DNA of 64,000 nucleotides from Clostridiales bacterium. Its GTDB lineage: Bacteria > Bacillota > Clostridia > Christensenellales > Borkfalkiaceae. Made by a program: the position numbers and the translations under genes. Under the pieces are notes generated by a model. That model had not been told where the DNA came from and made no database searches. It saw only the letters and a list, made by a program, of their open reading frames with translations. This document shows, one piece after another, positions 16,669 to 26,223 of the stretch (positions within the stretch are counted from its first letter, which is position 1; every line of letters begins with the position of its first letter). Where the stretch lies: positions 1-64,000 of the forward strand of contig SVIG01000005.1 of NCBI GenBank assembly GCA_015071005.1, written 5' to 3'.

Positions 16669-19600
16669 TTAAGCAATACAAATTACTGCCTGACCGGGAG
16701 CAAGCGTTACGCTGCCCGATACCGCTTGGTAAGGCGCTTCCGCCGTACCTACGCCATAACCTACAAGATAGCATTGGCTACCGCTCGCCGTCACCGTTAC
16801 GCTACCCGACATACCATCCACGTCCGCATTGACGTACATCGTTGCCGTATTCGTACCGTTGGAAAGGGTCGTCGTAAGCAAGTTTTTGCTGTCACTATGA
16901 CTTCTCGTCTTCCATTCGTAACCGTCCAAAAGACCTTGGATAAGCTCGAATTGGTAAGCAGCCGTCTTTGCCGCGTCGTAGAAGCACTTGCCTTCAGCTA
17001 CGTTATTACCAATACCGTTGCCGTAGCCTTCGCCATTATAGCCACCCAACGTACCTGCAAGCTCGCCCGTAATCGGGAAGTAGCAGAACCACGAATACCC
17101 TGCTACGTCGTGTGCCGCCGCATAGAGCAAGGACATATACATATCTTGTTCCGTAAGGACACCGTCGTTTTGCGTATGTGCTGTAATTGCTTGGTGGAAT
17201 TCATACTTGCCGCCCAAGTAACTATCAGAATATACAACCTCGAAAGACTTATTATAACGGTTGGTCGGCTGATCCATTGCGTGTTGCGTGTAAATATCCA
17301 CATAGAGATATTTCGAATCAACGCCGTCGATTGCAAGCCACTTATTATAATAGCTTTCCAACGAGGATTGCGTGAGATAAAGTTCTTTGCCGAGCTCACC
17401 GCCTTGCGCTTGGAACAAGCAAGCAAGATAGAAGGGATCGCTTACACCGAGCGAAGCACAAGCTTCGTCCAACGCGCTAATCGTATAGCTCATACAGCTA
17501 ATCCACTTGCCGTACGGTTCGTCATCGAGCGAGAAACCGTAGAATGCAGGGTGCGTTACGTATTCCGCAAAGCCGTCACGGGTATTGATTGCCGTAGTCA
17601 CTTGCGCCTTACTCGTTGCGCCCGTACCCGAATTATCACTCATTGAAAGCTTATAGAATACTTCGTCGCAAACGAGTACCTTCATACCCATCGACCAAGC
17701 CGTATCCATGATATACTTCATACGGCTCGACGCCCACGTATCTCCCTCTTTATAGGAGCCGTTCGTATCATACGCAAGCGAAATGATATTGTTGCCCATA
17801 TCCTTCAATCTTTGCGCATGTGCAGGGAATTCTGCAGGCGACGTCCAATCGGTTGCTTGAACAGGATAAGGCGACCAGCCAGTATCTTTGTTATAGTAAG
17901 CGAAATATTTTTCGTCTTCCGAGTCGTAATAGTAACCGCCACTTGTAGAAAGACCCATCGTGCTCATCTGCGAAGAACTGAACTTATACAAGCCGTCCAG
18001 CATCGATTTGTAGGTGAATACAGGTTTTACTTTCGGCGTTGCGACTCCTTCGCTCGTCGCACTATTAAATTTATCATAATAGGAGTGCGCCGTAACCGTA
18101 ATGGTATGATCGCCAACGACTTCCGCTTTATAGGTAAGCGTTTCGTCCGCCATTACTACCGTATAAGGGCGGTAATCGTTATTATCGTGCACGATATAGT
18201 AGTCCGCGTTTTCAACAGCCGACCACGTTACCGTATAGCCAAGACCTTTGTTTACAACAGGAGCTTGCAAAGCAGTTTTGCTCGTATCGTTCGCAGCAAG
18301 TTGCGCCGCCGTCTTAATCGTTGCAAGATCATCCAATGCCTTTTCAACAATCGAAACCCAGCCATCGCCACCACCGATTTCCTCGATAGCAGCATTCGCA
18401 ATACTATCGATTACAGCTTTATGCTCTGTCGTGTAAGCATCGCTATCGATATATGCTTGCAAAAGAGCGAAATAGTAATCTTCTCTACTCGTATCCGCAT
18501 CATCGCCGATTTGTTCAAGCGTGAAGGTGAAAGACAAGCCGTCCGAATTCAATTTATAACCGCTCAACGTATAGCCTACGCCGTCGATGACAATCGTCGC
18601 GTCGTAGCCCATCATAATACGCACGCCGTTAACCATAACTGCTTTTACGCTACCATTGCTGATGGTGATTTCCGCACCGCTTTGTGCTACTGCATACGAG
18701 CCGTTCGCACCTTCGGTTTTGATTGCTGTAAGATTGCTGTCAATCGTAATATCTGCAACAGAATTGATGTAATTTTCTACAACCGCATCACCTTGTAAGC
18801 TTTCTGCTACGTATGCAATATTCGCTACTTGATAGATGCTTCTTGCGTGTTCTGCGGGATCGTATGCGGTATAGATATAGCCTGCGCCCGAAGTATACTG
18901 CACCTTGATATAGCCGCGAGCCGAGAAGGAACGTGCGTATTGGTCCGCGCTGATATTCAGCATTGCCGCTGAATACCAAGGTTTTCCATCAGGATCTTGC
19001 CATTTATCATCTGCAGTAGGAATTTCAAGATAATAGCCTTCACCAAGCTGCTCGTGCGAAAGCTCTCTACCCGTCAAATAGTTCGTCGGTGCGATAATCG
19101 TACCGATTTCTTGCATATAACCTAATTGAACAGCCGCCTCATAGAGATCTTTATTCACGTCCACAAGGAAACGAAGACCGCTGCCGTTAGTCTTTCGAAC
19201 CCCTGCGCCGTCGCGCATACTAAATTGAATCCATACGGGATAAAGGGTTACATTCGCCGAAACTTCGTATTCATAACCAGCAGGATAAAGATCAGGATAC
19301 GAAGAAGTATCCGTCGTCCAGCCGATAAATACGTTGCCAGCCTTATTATATTCTACGGGATCCAATGCAGGAAGCACGAACGAATCCGCCAATTCCGTTT
19401 GAATAATTTCATTGCCGTCTTTAAGCGTGATTCTATTCGTAGGAATACTACTCATATCCTTATCAGGATCGCTTACCGTAACGGTCGCAGCGCAATCCTT
19501 ACTTAAGTTCAGCGTCAAGCTGTTTGCGTAAGGCGCGAAGGTTACGAAATCACCGCCAAGCGTATAGGTTGTTGTTGTGGACTCGGTGTTGATTGCCGTA

Positions 19601-22600
19601 TAAATCTCTACCTCACCCGTAGACGCATTTACAAGTCTATAACCAATCGTTACTCTATAAGTCTTGCCTGCTTCATACGCCCTCGAACCAAGCGAAATTG
19701 CTTCAATATTGTTTCCTTTAGAATTGCCCTCAGCATCCGTATAATCCGTTCCTTTCGTGTTCGAGAAATACTCTACGCACATGTTCGGCGTGATAGCATC
19801 TTCGTTCCCACGAATAAGATAGAAACGCCAACCGAAATGATATTTATTTCCGCCGTAGCCTTCCGTACCGAGGTTAATATTAAACGACTTGTAGAAACCT
19901 GCATCCCCTGTAAACTTGAAATCAAAGGTAAGCAAGAAGCTCGTCGAACCGATATAACCGTAACGATAATCCGCTTCGCCGCCATTCGTATACGTCAAGG
20001 CTTCAATACCGTCTTCAAAGACGTGCGACTTGGTGTTTGCCGCGTTAAACAAATCGGAAAGAACGTATTCCTTTTCATACGTAGGATGTTTCAAATCTGT
20101 CGTAATCGTAAACGCCGTTTCGCCGCCTGCCGTATAAACGCAGGTATAATCCGCGTCCATTACGTAAGCACTTGCTTCGCCGTTAGGATTTTGCTGGAAT
20201 GCGTAGGAAAGAATTTCACAGCCTTTCTTAATCACAATCGTCATGGAATTGGAAAGCGTCGTTTCCAAACCCAAGCCTGCACGCGTGAATTTATTGATTG
20301 CCATCGAAGAAACTTTAATCTCACGAAGGGTCTTGCCGTTGATCGTGATATAATCTAACGTATTGAATTTTTGTAAATGGCTTACATCCAAACCAAGGTT
20401 CCAGCTTCCTTCCTCGCTTGCAGGATAGTCGCTATTCGTCGGATTGATAACCAAAATATTAGAATTGTTATCAATACGACGCATTTCTTTAAGCCCCGTC
20501 GTGCCAAGCACCGTAGGTTTCTGCGTATACACCGCGTTTACCGTGATATTGCCATTTGCCGTGTAGGCTTCCCAAGCGCCTCTATACCCCTCTTTTTCGG
20601 GTACTTCGGGAATATCGGTGAGACCTTGGCTAACCACGTAAGACTTCGTCTCTACAATGCTGCCGTCCGCAACGAACGTCGCCGTGTATTGACGTTCCCA
20701 GTTGCCGTTCGCATCGCCAACGTTTACGTACGTAATTTCTTCCGTCGTTACGTAATATGCTTCTGTTCCTTTCGTGATATAGGCATACGAAGGGAATTGC
20801 GCGCCCGCTCTAATCGTCACTTTTTTCGCGCCGTCCAAAGCCCCTGCCGCGCCGGGAATCATAATACCCAAGCAATCCGCGACCCAAAGATTGATCTGCG
20901 GTGCGGACGAAGGCGTGCCGTGCGTCGCAATACGCGAACGAAGCGTGTAACCGTCTACGATAATCTTATCGTAAAGGTTTAATACGGACATTTGATCTTC
21001 CGTCGTCTTAACGTTATACGTTTCGCTTGCATGCGGATAATCTTTTTCAGTAAGCCTGATCATCAACCAGTTAGTTTTATTGTCGCGTGCATAAATCACC
21101 GATTGGATGCTCGTATTGTATTCGCCAGGCTTCAACGATTTGCTAAATACAGCCGTAAGGGTGATATTCCCCGTCACAGGCGTATCAAAATCATATTCCG
21201 CACCGTTCAATTCCCAATAGCTAAAGGTATAATCATACGCACTATCGGATGCCTTCGTAGGCGCGGTAGGCACGCTTGCGCATGCGTCTTTTTCTACTTC
21301 TTGCGTCTCGTACGTTGCGCCGTCTACTTGGAATGTCACGCTGTACACAGCCCCAGATTCATCCTTCACCCAGTTACCGCTACCGTCTTTGATAAAGGTG
21401 ACGTCTTCCGTCGTCACGTACACTTCTTTTGTGCCATTCAAAAGTGCGTCGTACGTAGGGAACTGACAGCCCGCCAAAATGGTAAGCTTGGTCGCCGTGT
21501 TGTTGCCCGTTCGGAAGGTGAAATAGCCTTTATTTCCCCAAACGTTCAAGAACGCTTCGCCAGGTTGAGGCAATGCAACGTCGTCCACCAAAATATGCGA
21601 ACGGAAATTCGCGCTTTGCGCATAGGAAAGCGCCGTCTTTGCCGTACCCGCATACGTGCTAGGTGCAGCCGCGTAATCGCTATCTTCAAGGCTAATACCT
21701 GCAAATGCGTCACTTGCACTACCGAACATTGTAGCGAGCGTAACGTTTGTTTCAATTTGTTTTACGTGTTCGCTCCAAGCGCCGTCTGCATAGTCCCATT
21801 GAATATCTTTCGTTACTTCGTATTTGATATTCGTGGACGTATCTACTACGTAGAAGCCTTTCTTAATCGTAATCGTCGTATGGTTATCCGCTGCCGTACC
21901 GCTACCGCTCGGATATGCGGAAGGTACTTGAAGCTTAATCGAGTTCCCCAGTTCCTGCGGCGTCAAGAACGCGAGAATCGGGGCGTATTTGCCACCGCTT
22001 GCGATATTGCTTTGCGTTGCGCCGTATGCACTGTTATCACTTGCGTTGATATCGTAAAGAGACTCGCCGTTAATTTCAATGTAAGACATTTGCACCGCAC
22101 CGCCTTGCAAAGACGAATCACCAACGCCCTTCCATTCCTTTTCATTGATTGCAAACGCGTTCGCGGTTCCGTATTGCTGCGTCCAATATTGCGTATTGTT
22201 GGTATGCAAATAGTAGAGCATCGTACCGTTGCTGCTCGTATAATCTTGCACGAGAAGCTTAAACGCGTCCGAAATATCTACCGCCGAAGCAACTTTTTCA
22301 AACGACGAACCCGATTTTACGTATTCTACGTCTTTAGAAACGTAATAAAGCTTCGTGTAGTCGTCCGTCAACCAACCCATACCTTTGGAAATCTTGTAGG
22401 AACTTACGTTGGAAATGTAGCCCGTAGGAATCCAAGTTTGCGCGTAGCAGCCGCCAACGCCTGCGTCATACGCTGCATTCCAAACGAAAATAGGCGCATA
22501 GACACCTTTGTTCCCGCTAATCGTGTTGTGACCGGAGCCGTAGGTGATATCCGTAATCTCGCCCGCGTCTAACGCCGCGTGCGCTTGCTTATTCCAATCC

Positions 22601-23295
22601 CTAACGCTCGTGCCGTTTACGTAGAGCATATTCAAGAACGCACCGCCGTGTTCATTCGGGGTGAAACCCGACCAATACGCCGTCCCTGTCGTTTTTAACA
22701 AAATCGAACGGGTATTCGTCGCTATAACCCCTTGATCTTGAAGCACAATATCATCGGAAATATCCACAACGTTTGCTGCTGGAATATATTTCCACGTGTC
22801 ACCTTGACTTGCCGCAGTTTGTTTGTGCGCGAAATACAAGTCGGTATCAATCGTATAAGTACCATTCGCATCGGTGTGCGACCAACCTGCTCTCACCTTA
22901 ACCGTACCGAGATCGTGACGGGTAAGGTCGGAAACTGCCGAATTGATGGTTACACGATAGAAACTACCAATAGTCCCCCCTGCAGGCTGCAAGGTAACCG
23001 TAATCGCACCCGGAGTTTCCGCATTGATTTCGGAAAGGGTCTTGCCGTTAATTTCCGTGTAATCAAGCATGCTCGCCGTCGTTACGTCATTCGTGTAGGT
23101 CGACCAATACGTATTCCCGTTTTGAATACGGAACGCATAGTCCCCTTCAATGGCGAGCGTCCAATTCTCCGTAGAGAGCGTCGTTTCCGCGCTTGCTTTT
23201 TGGGTAGGCATAGAAAATGCCACGCCAAGCATCAACGCAAAAAACGCCAACACACCGAGCAACAAAGAGTAAATTTTCTTTTTCATCTTTGTCAT
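16669..23295 (-). CDS. Giant secreted modular protein with glycoside-hydrolase-like C-terminal domain
   Basis: 2208 residues. Signal peptide to about residue 36 (lysines, long hydrophobic core, QKASA-E cut site). Then about six related blocks of 130-180 residues (roughly 40-1055), each with an INGKTL/INGESL-type strand and ending in an I-x-x-G-x-x-F/L...YYVT.DVxYV pattern. Three InlB-type (Listeria-Bacteroides) repeats lie near 650-720, 869-925 and 1285-1357; a lectin-like beta region near 1060-1275; a fibronectin III-like part near 1675-1757; and a TIM-barrel-like region 1760-2208 with HPAFYGFSLDDEPYG, whose Asp/Glu fit a clan GH-A acid/base. No LPXTG, SLH or dockerin is seen, so the mode of attachment is unclear. 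Likely binds and perhaps cuts a glycan; substrate unknown. Confidence 0.85.
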   Translation of the reverse strand: MTKMKKKIYSLLLGVLAFFALMLGVAFSMPTQKASAETTLSTENWTLAIEGDYAFRIQNGNTYWSTYTNDVTTASMLDYTEINGKTLSEINAETPGAITVTLQPAGGTIGSFYRVTINSAVSDLTRHDLGTVKVRAGWSHTDANGTYTIDTDLYFAHKQTAASQGDTWKYIPAANVVDISDDIVLQDQGVIATNTRSILLKTTGTAYWSGFTPNEHGGAFLNMLYVNGTSVRDWNKQAHAALDAGEITDITYGSGHNTISGNKGVYAPIFVWNAAYDAGVGGCYAQTWIPTGYISNVSSYKISKGMGWLTDDYTKLYYVSKDVEYVKSGSSFEKVASAVDISDAFKLLVQDYTSSNGTMLYYLHTNNTQYWTQQYGTANAFAINEKEWKGVGDSSLQGGAVQMSYIEINGESLYDINASDNSAYGATQSNIASGGKYAPILAFLTPQELGNSIKLQVPSAYPSGSGTAADNHTTITIKKGFYVVDTSTNIKYEVTKDIQWDYADGAWSEHVKQIETNVTLATMFGSASDAFAGISLEDSDYAAAPSTYAGTAKTALSYAQSANFRSHILVDDVALPQPGEAFLNVWGNKGYFTFRTGNNTATKLTILAGCQFPTYDALLNGTKEVYVTTEDVTFIKDGSGNWVKDESGAVYSVTFQVDGATYETQEVEKDACASVPTAPTKASDSAYDYTFSYWELNGAEYDFDTPVTGNITLTAVFSKSLKPGEYNTSIQSVIYARDNKTNWLMIRLTEKDYPHASETYNVKTTEDQMSVLNLYDKIIVDGYTLRSRIATHGTPSSAPQINLWVADCLGIMIPGAAGALDGAKKVTIRAGAQFPSYAYITKGTEAYYVTTEEITYVNVGDANGNWERQYTATFVADGSIVETKSYVVSQGLTDIPEVPEKEGYRGAWEAYTANGNITVNAVYTQKPTVLGTTGLKEMRRIDNNSNILVINPTNSDYPASEEGSWNLGLDVSHLQKFNTLDYITINGKTLREIKVSSMAINKFTRAGLGLETTLSNSMTIVIKKGCEILSYAFQQNPNGEASAYVMDADYTCVYTAGGETAFTITTDLKHPTYEKEYVLSDLFNAANTKSHVFEDGIEALTYTNGGEADYRYGYIGSTSFLLTFDFKFTGDAGFYKSFNINLGTEGYGGNKYHFGWRFYLIRGNEDAITPNMCVEYFSNTKGTDYTDAEGNSKGNNIEAISLGSRAYEAGKTYRVTIGYRLVNASTGEVEIYTAINTESTTTTYTLGGDFVTFAPYANSLTLNLSKDCAATVTVSDPDKDMSSIPTNRITLKDGNEIIQTELADSFVLPALDPVEYNKAGNVFIGWTTDTSSYPDLYPAGYEYEVSANVTLYPVWIQFSMRDGAGVRKTNGSGLRFLVDVNKDLYEAAVQLGYMQEIGTIIAPTNYLTGRELSHEQLGEGYYLEIPTADDKWQDPDGKPWYSAAMLNISADQYARSFSARGYIKVQYTSGAGYIYTAYDPAEHARSIYQVANIAYVAESLQGDAVVENYINSVADITIDSNLTAIKTEGANGSYAVAQSGAEITISNGSVKAVMVNGVRIMMGYDATIVIDGVGYTLSGYKLNSDGLSFTFTLEQIGDDADTSREDYYFALLQAYIDSDAYTTEHKAVIDSIANAAIEEIGGGDGWVSIVEKALDDLATIKTAAQLAANDTSKTALQAPVVNKGLGYTVTWSAVENADYYIVHDNNDYRPYTVVMADETLTYKAEVVGDHTITVTAHSYYDKFNSATSEGVATPKVKPVFTYKSMLDGLYKFSSSQMSTMGLSTSGGYYYDSEDEKYFAYYNKDTGWSPYPVQATDWTSPAEFPAHAQRLKDMGNNIISLAYDTNGSYKEGDTWASSRMKYIMDTAWSMGMKVLVCDEVFYKLSMSDNSGTGATSKAQVTTAINTRDGFAEYVTHPAFYGFSLDDEPYGKWISCMSYTISALDEACASLGVSDPFYLACLFQAQGGELGKELYLTQSSLESYYNKWLAIDGVDSKYLYVDIYTQHAMDQPTNRYNKSFEVVYSDSYLGGKYEFHQAITAHTQNDGVLTEQDMYMSLLYAAAHDVAGYSWFCYFPITGELAGTLGGYNGEGYGNGIGNNVAEGKCFYDAAKTAAYQFELIQGLLDGYEWKTRSHSDSKNLLTTTLSNGTNTATMYVNADVDGMSGSVTVTASGSQCYLVGYGVGTAEAPYQAVSGSVTLAPGQAVICIA

Positions 23296-23337
23296 GTTCT
23301 TTTCTCCCTTCTTTTATATTATTTTCTGCTAAATTGT

Positions 23338-23382
23338 TTTGTTTGTCGTGGGTACGACAAACAGCCCCATGGGGCTGTATTT
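23338..23382 (-). promoter_or_regulatory. Two adjacent hairpins in the leader of the surface protein mRNA
   Basis: GTTTGTCGT-gggt-ACGACAAAC next to ACAGCCCC-AT-GGGGCTGT, between the promoter and the start codon of the surface gene. They could form an attenuator or stabilise the mRNA. On the + strand the second hairpin is followed by TATTTTTTT. Confidence 0.5.
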
Positions 23383-23407
23383 TTTTGAAAAATGCTTTTC
23401 CAAGTTT

Positions 23408-23423
23408 GTAATTTGGTAATTAC
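23408..23423. promoter_or_regulatory. Palindrome at the transcription start of the surface gene
   Basis: GTAATT-TGGT-AATTAC lies directly next to the -10 box, where a repressor would block initiation. Confidence 0.45.
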
Positions 23424-23451
23424 ATTATATATTATTTTATAGGTTTGTCAA
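23424..23451 (-). promoter_or_regulatory. Promoter of the giant surface protein gene
   Basis: On the minus strand TTGACA - 16 bp - TATAAT, leaving a leader of about 120 nt. Confidence 0.75.
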
Positions 23452-23593
23452 TAGCATTTTTTACGAGCTTAACAACAAATTTTAAGATTTTTAGTGAAAG
23501 GTAGTCATTTTTTACGTTTCCACGTAACAAATTTTAAGATTTTTTTCTTGGAATAAAAAAACGGCAGGTTTTGCACCCCACCGCCGTCGTTTT

Positions 23594-24190
23594 TTATTCT
23601 TTTTCTCTTTTTGAGTATTTACAGCCGCAAAAATCCTGCCGATATAAGCCGTATACTTTGGAAAGCTCAATGGAGCGGTAGTAGCCGCCCTTTTTTTTGA
23701 AATCGGTGTATAAGTAGTTCAACTCGTACCTACCCCCCAGCTTTTCCCCGATTTCGTTTAACCAATCGGCGTTTTTGTGTGGACTTAACGTCAACGTCGT
23801 GCCAAACCAAGCAAATCCCTTTTCCTTTGCCACTTGCGCCGTCTTTTCCAAGCGCAAAGCGTAGCAAGCATAGCATCTTGCGCCGCGCTCGGGTTCGTTT
23901 TCCTTGCCCTTGGCAATGTTCGCAAAGGCTTCTGCATCGTGGTCGCAATCCAAAATTTCCGCCCAACCCGTTTCCTTCAAAAAACGGATTTGCTCCGATT
24001 TCCGCTTTTCATATTCTTCCCGCTCGTCAATATTGGGATTGTAATATAAAACCGTCACTTGAAAAACCTCTTTCAAGCGCTCCAAACACGCGGATGAGCA
24101 GGGGGCGCAACAGCTATGCAGCAGCAGTCGTTCCCCCTTTTTCACGTTCTTCATTTGTTCTTCCATAAGAAGGTCGTAATTGCGTTTCAT
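23594..24190 (-). CDS. queH: Epoxyqueuosine reductase QueH
   Basis: Reduces epoxyqueuosine to queuosine in tRNA, the last step of queuosine synthesis; QueH is the non-homologous replacement of QueG. 198 residues with the adjacent cysteines of HSCCAPCSS, the ARCYACYALRL pair and the C-terminal DFCGC, which together hold the iron-sulfur/iron site. No ribosome binding site: the ATG is 6 nt after a TATAAT box, so the mRNA is probably leaderless. queA, which makes epoxyqueuosine, lies 6 kb away on the same strand. Confidence 0.93.
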   Translation of the reverse strand: MKRNYDLLMEEQMKNVKKGERLLLHSCCAPCSSACLERLKEVFQVTVLYYNPNIDEREEYEKRKSEQIRFLKETGWAEILDCDHDAEAFANIAKGKENEPERGARCYACYALRLEKTAQVAKEKGFAWFGTTLTLSPHKNADWLNEIGEKLGGRYELNYLYTDFKKKGGYYRSIELSKVYGLYRQDFCGCKYSKREKE

Positions 24191-24196
24191 GGGTAT

Positions 24197-24225
24197 ATTA
24201 TATCCAAACTTCCCCTATTTGTCAA
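24197..24225 (-). promoter_or_regulatory. Leaderless promoter of queH
   Basis: TTGACA - 17 bp - TATAAT - ATACCC - ATG on the minus strand. Initiation would fall on or next to the start codon. Confidence 0.8.
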
Positions 24226-24246
24226 GCGGTGCAAGAGGCTTGACAA
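24219..24246. promoter_or_regulatory. Inverted repeat joining both divergent -35 boxes
   Basis: TTGTCAAGC-10 bp-GCTTGACAA; each arm carries the -35 box of one of the two leaderless genes. Confidence 0.6.
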
Positions 24247-24268
24247 AAGCACGTGTTTTTTATATAAT
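24240..24268 (+). promoter_or_regulatory. Leaderless promoter of the THUMP methyltransferase gene
   Basis: TTGACA - 17 bp - TATAAT - ATACGT - ATG. Confidence 0.8.
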
Positions 24269-24274
24269 ATACGT

Positions 24275-25429
24275 ATGAAATTGCTTATCCCCGTCGCATC
24301 GGGACTGGAACAAATTACAAAACGACAGCTTTTTTCGCTCGGCTACGAGAAAGCACCCGCCGAAAACGGGCGCATCGAGCTCGACGGTGAATGGTCGGAC
24401 GTGGCACGCTTAAACGTACTTCTTCGCAGCGGCGAACGGGTACTTATTTTGCTTGCGCGCTTTACGGCAACTACCTTCGACGAGTTGTACGAGGGCGTGT
24501 ACAATATCCCTTGGGAAAACTACCTTTCCGCCAATTCGAAAATCTTAATGGACGGAAAAAGTGTGCAGAGCACCTTGGCGGCGATTAAAGTATCGGGCGG
24601 CGTTGCGAAAAAGGCAATTATTCGCAGGCTTGCGGACAAGCTTTCTATGGGACAGCGCACCTTTTCGGAAACGGGCGCGCGGTCGATTGTCGGGATTTCC
24701 GTATTCAAGGACGAAGTGAGCGTGACGCTCGATACGTCGGGAGACGGATTGCACAAACGCGGCTATCGCTCTCTCGCCTATTCCGCGCCCTTGAAGGAAA
24801 CGCTTGCGTCGGCGCTCGTGGACTCCACCTTCTACAACCCCGATCGGGATATTGAAAAACCGTTTGCCGATCTTTTTTGCGGTAGCGGCACTTTGCCGAT
24901 TGAAGCGGCTATGAAGGCTCTGAAAATCGCGCCTGGACTGCATCGGGATTTTGATTTTGTGCATTGGGCGTGCGCGCCGAAGGGGTTACTCGAACGCGCC
25001 AAGCAAGAGGCAAAGGATTTGGAAAATCGCGCGGCAAAACCCGTGATTTTTGCTTCGGATATCAGCGAAAATGCAATCTCGATTGCAAAGTATCACGCCA
25101 AACGCGCGGGCGTAGAAAACAATATCCGTTTTTCCGTCTCGGACGCGCGTAGCTTTACCAGCGAGCTCAAATACGGCGTACTTCTTTCCAATCCCCCTTA
25201 CGGGGAACGTTTGTCCGAGGAAAAGGACGTACAAAAGCTGATGCAAGCTTTGGGCAAGACCTTCCGCGCTCTGCCCGATTGGAATGCGTATATTTTGACC
25301 TCTTTGCCCGATTTCGAGCGGTATTTCGGCAAACGCGCGGATAAGAAGAAAAAACTATTCAACGCGAACCTGGTATGCGGTTTTTACTCTTATTTTGGCA
25401 AACCGCCCAAGGAAAACGATAAAAAATAA
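24275..25429 (+). CDS. THUMP-domain RNA N2-guanine methyltransferase (RlmL/YpsC-like)
   Basis: About 384 residues: a THUMP RNA-binding half (MKLLIPVASGLEQITKRQL...) and a class I SAM methyltransferase half with FADLFCGSGTLPIEAAM and the N-methylase motif LLSNPPYGERL. This layout fits the YpsC/RlmL family that methylates N2 of guanine in 23S rRNA. The ORF track runs 53 residues further upstream through the promoter; the ATG at 24275 is the first after the -10 box and has no ribosome binding site, so the transcript is probably leaderless. The hypothetical membrane protein gene follows 11 nt later. Confidence 0.88.
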   Translation: MKLLIPVASGLEQITKRQLFSLGYEKAPAENGRIELDGEWSDVARLNVLLRSGERVLILLARFTATTFDELYEGVYNIPWENYLSANSKILMDGKSVQSTLAAIKVSGGVAKKAIIRRLADKLSMGQRTFSETGARSIVGISVFKDEVSVTLDTSGDGLHKRGYRSLAYSAPLKETLASALVDSTFYNPDRDIEKPFADLFCGSGTLPIEAAMKALKIAPGLHRDFDFVHWACAPKGLLERAKQEAKDLENRAAKPVIFASDISENAISIAKYHAKRAGVENNIRFSVSDARSFTSELKYGVLLSNPPYGERLSEEKDVQKLMQALGKTFRALPDWNAYILTSLPDFERYFGKRADKKKKLFNANLVCGFYSYFGKPPKENDKK

Positions 25430-25440
25430 GGCAAAAAATT

Positions 25441-26175
25441 ATGTTTGATTACACAAAGACCGCCGTTAATAAAATCGTGGCGGATTTTAAGAAATTTTTC
25501 CACCGTTTTAGCGTATGCGCACAAATCGTTTACATAGCCTATTTGATCTACGCGCTTTTCGCAAACACCGAGCTTTGGATTATCAATACCATCCTTCTCG
25601 TCATTTCCGTCGCTTACTTTATCTTCTTTTTAATTGCGACGGCAAAGGACGCGGATAAAAAACTCAAAAAACGAGTGAAAACAATTTTTACGCGCTGTAA
25701 ACAAGTCATCAAGCTTTTCACGCTCGGCATCATGCTTTACGGAATTTGGCAAACGTCCACTCACGTGGATCCTCTTTCCGTCATTTTGACGGCTCTGATG
25801 ATTGTCGGTTGGGTACTGCAAATCCTTTTCGAAGTGATTTTCACTTTCTTTTTGAACAAGGTCAACTTCGTTTGGGAAGCAGTACAAGCGGATAGAGAAG
25901 AAATTACCAAGCCTGTAAAAAATATCGGAAACTTCTTCAAACGCATCACAGGGAAAGAGATTGAAGAGGAAAAAGAGCCGACGAAAAACCGCCTTCTTTT
26001 AGACGGTATGGTGGAAGAATACCGCGAGAAGAAAAGCGAAGAAAAGAATGCGAAAAAGCGAGCAAAGAAACAAGCTAAGCTTGAAGAAAAAATTGCAAAG
26101 AAACAAGCAAAAAAGAAGAATAAACGCGTACCTGCCCCCATCGAGGAGCTTGCAAGCGCGGAAGATGAAAAATAA
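25441..26175 (+). CDS. Membrane protein with charged C-terminal tail, function unknown
   Basis: 244 residues: two or three hydrophobic segments between about residues 25 and 140, then a long Lys/Glu-rich, probably coiled-coil tail (KKRAKKQAKLEEKIAKKQAKKKNK). The end, KRVPAPIEELASAEDEK, is encoded by a copy of the dispersed 20-bp motif. Probably co-transcribed with the methyltransferase. No family recognised. Confidence 0.7.
   Translation: MFDYTKTAVNKIVADFKKFFHRFSVCAQIVYIAYLIYALFANTELWIINTILLVISVAYFIFFLIATAKDADKKLKKRVKTIFTRCKQVIKLFTLGIMLYGIWQTSTHVDPLSVILTALMIVGWVLQILFEVIFTFFLNKVNFVWEAVQADREEITKPVKNIGNFFKRITGKEIEEEKEPTKNRLLLDGMVEEYREKKSEEKNAKKRAKKQAKLEEKIAKKQAKKKNKRVPAPIEELASAEDEK
26121..26140 (-). 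repeat. Dispersed motif copy
   Basis: Minus-strand TGGGGGCAGGTACGCGTTTA in the variable 3' end of the hypothetical membrane protein gene. Confidence 0.65.
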
Positions 26176-26216
26176 AAAGCAGGGGGGGAACGCCGAGCGT
26201 TCCCCCCCTGCTTTTT
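26174..26216. terminator. Strong bidirectional terminator
   Basis: AAAAAGCAGGGGGGGAACGC-CGA-GCGTTCCCCCCCTGCTTTTT, about 20 perfect pairs, between convergent genes. Confidence 0.95.
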
Positions 26217-26223
26217 ATTGCTA

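Noticed and set aside
20992-22572. 526-aa + strand ORF opposite the surface protein gene
   Set aside because: It lies wholly antisense to a gene with signal peptide and domains, is Arg/Cys/Ile-rich, and has no ribosome binding site or motif. Several other long ORFs in this stretch (16726, 17812, 20377) are the same kind of shadow.
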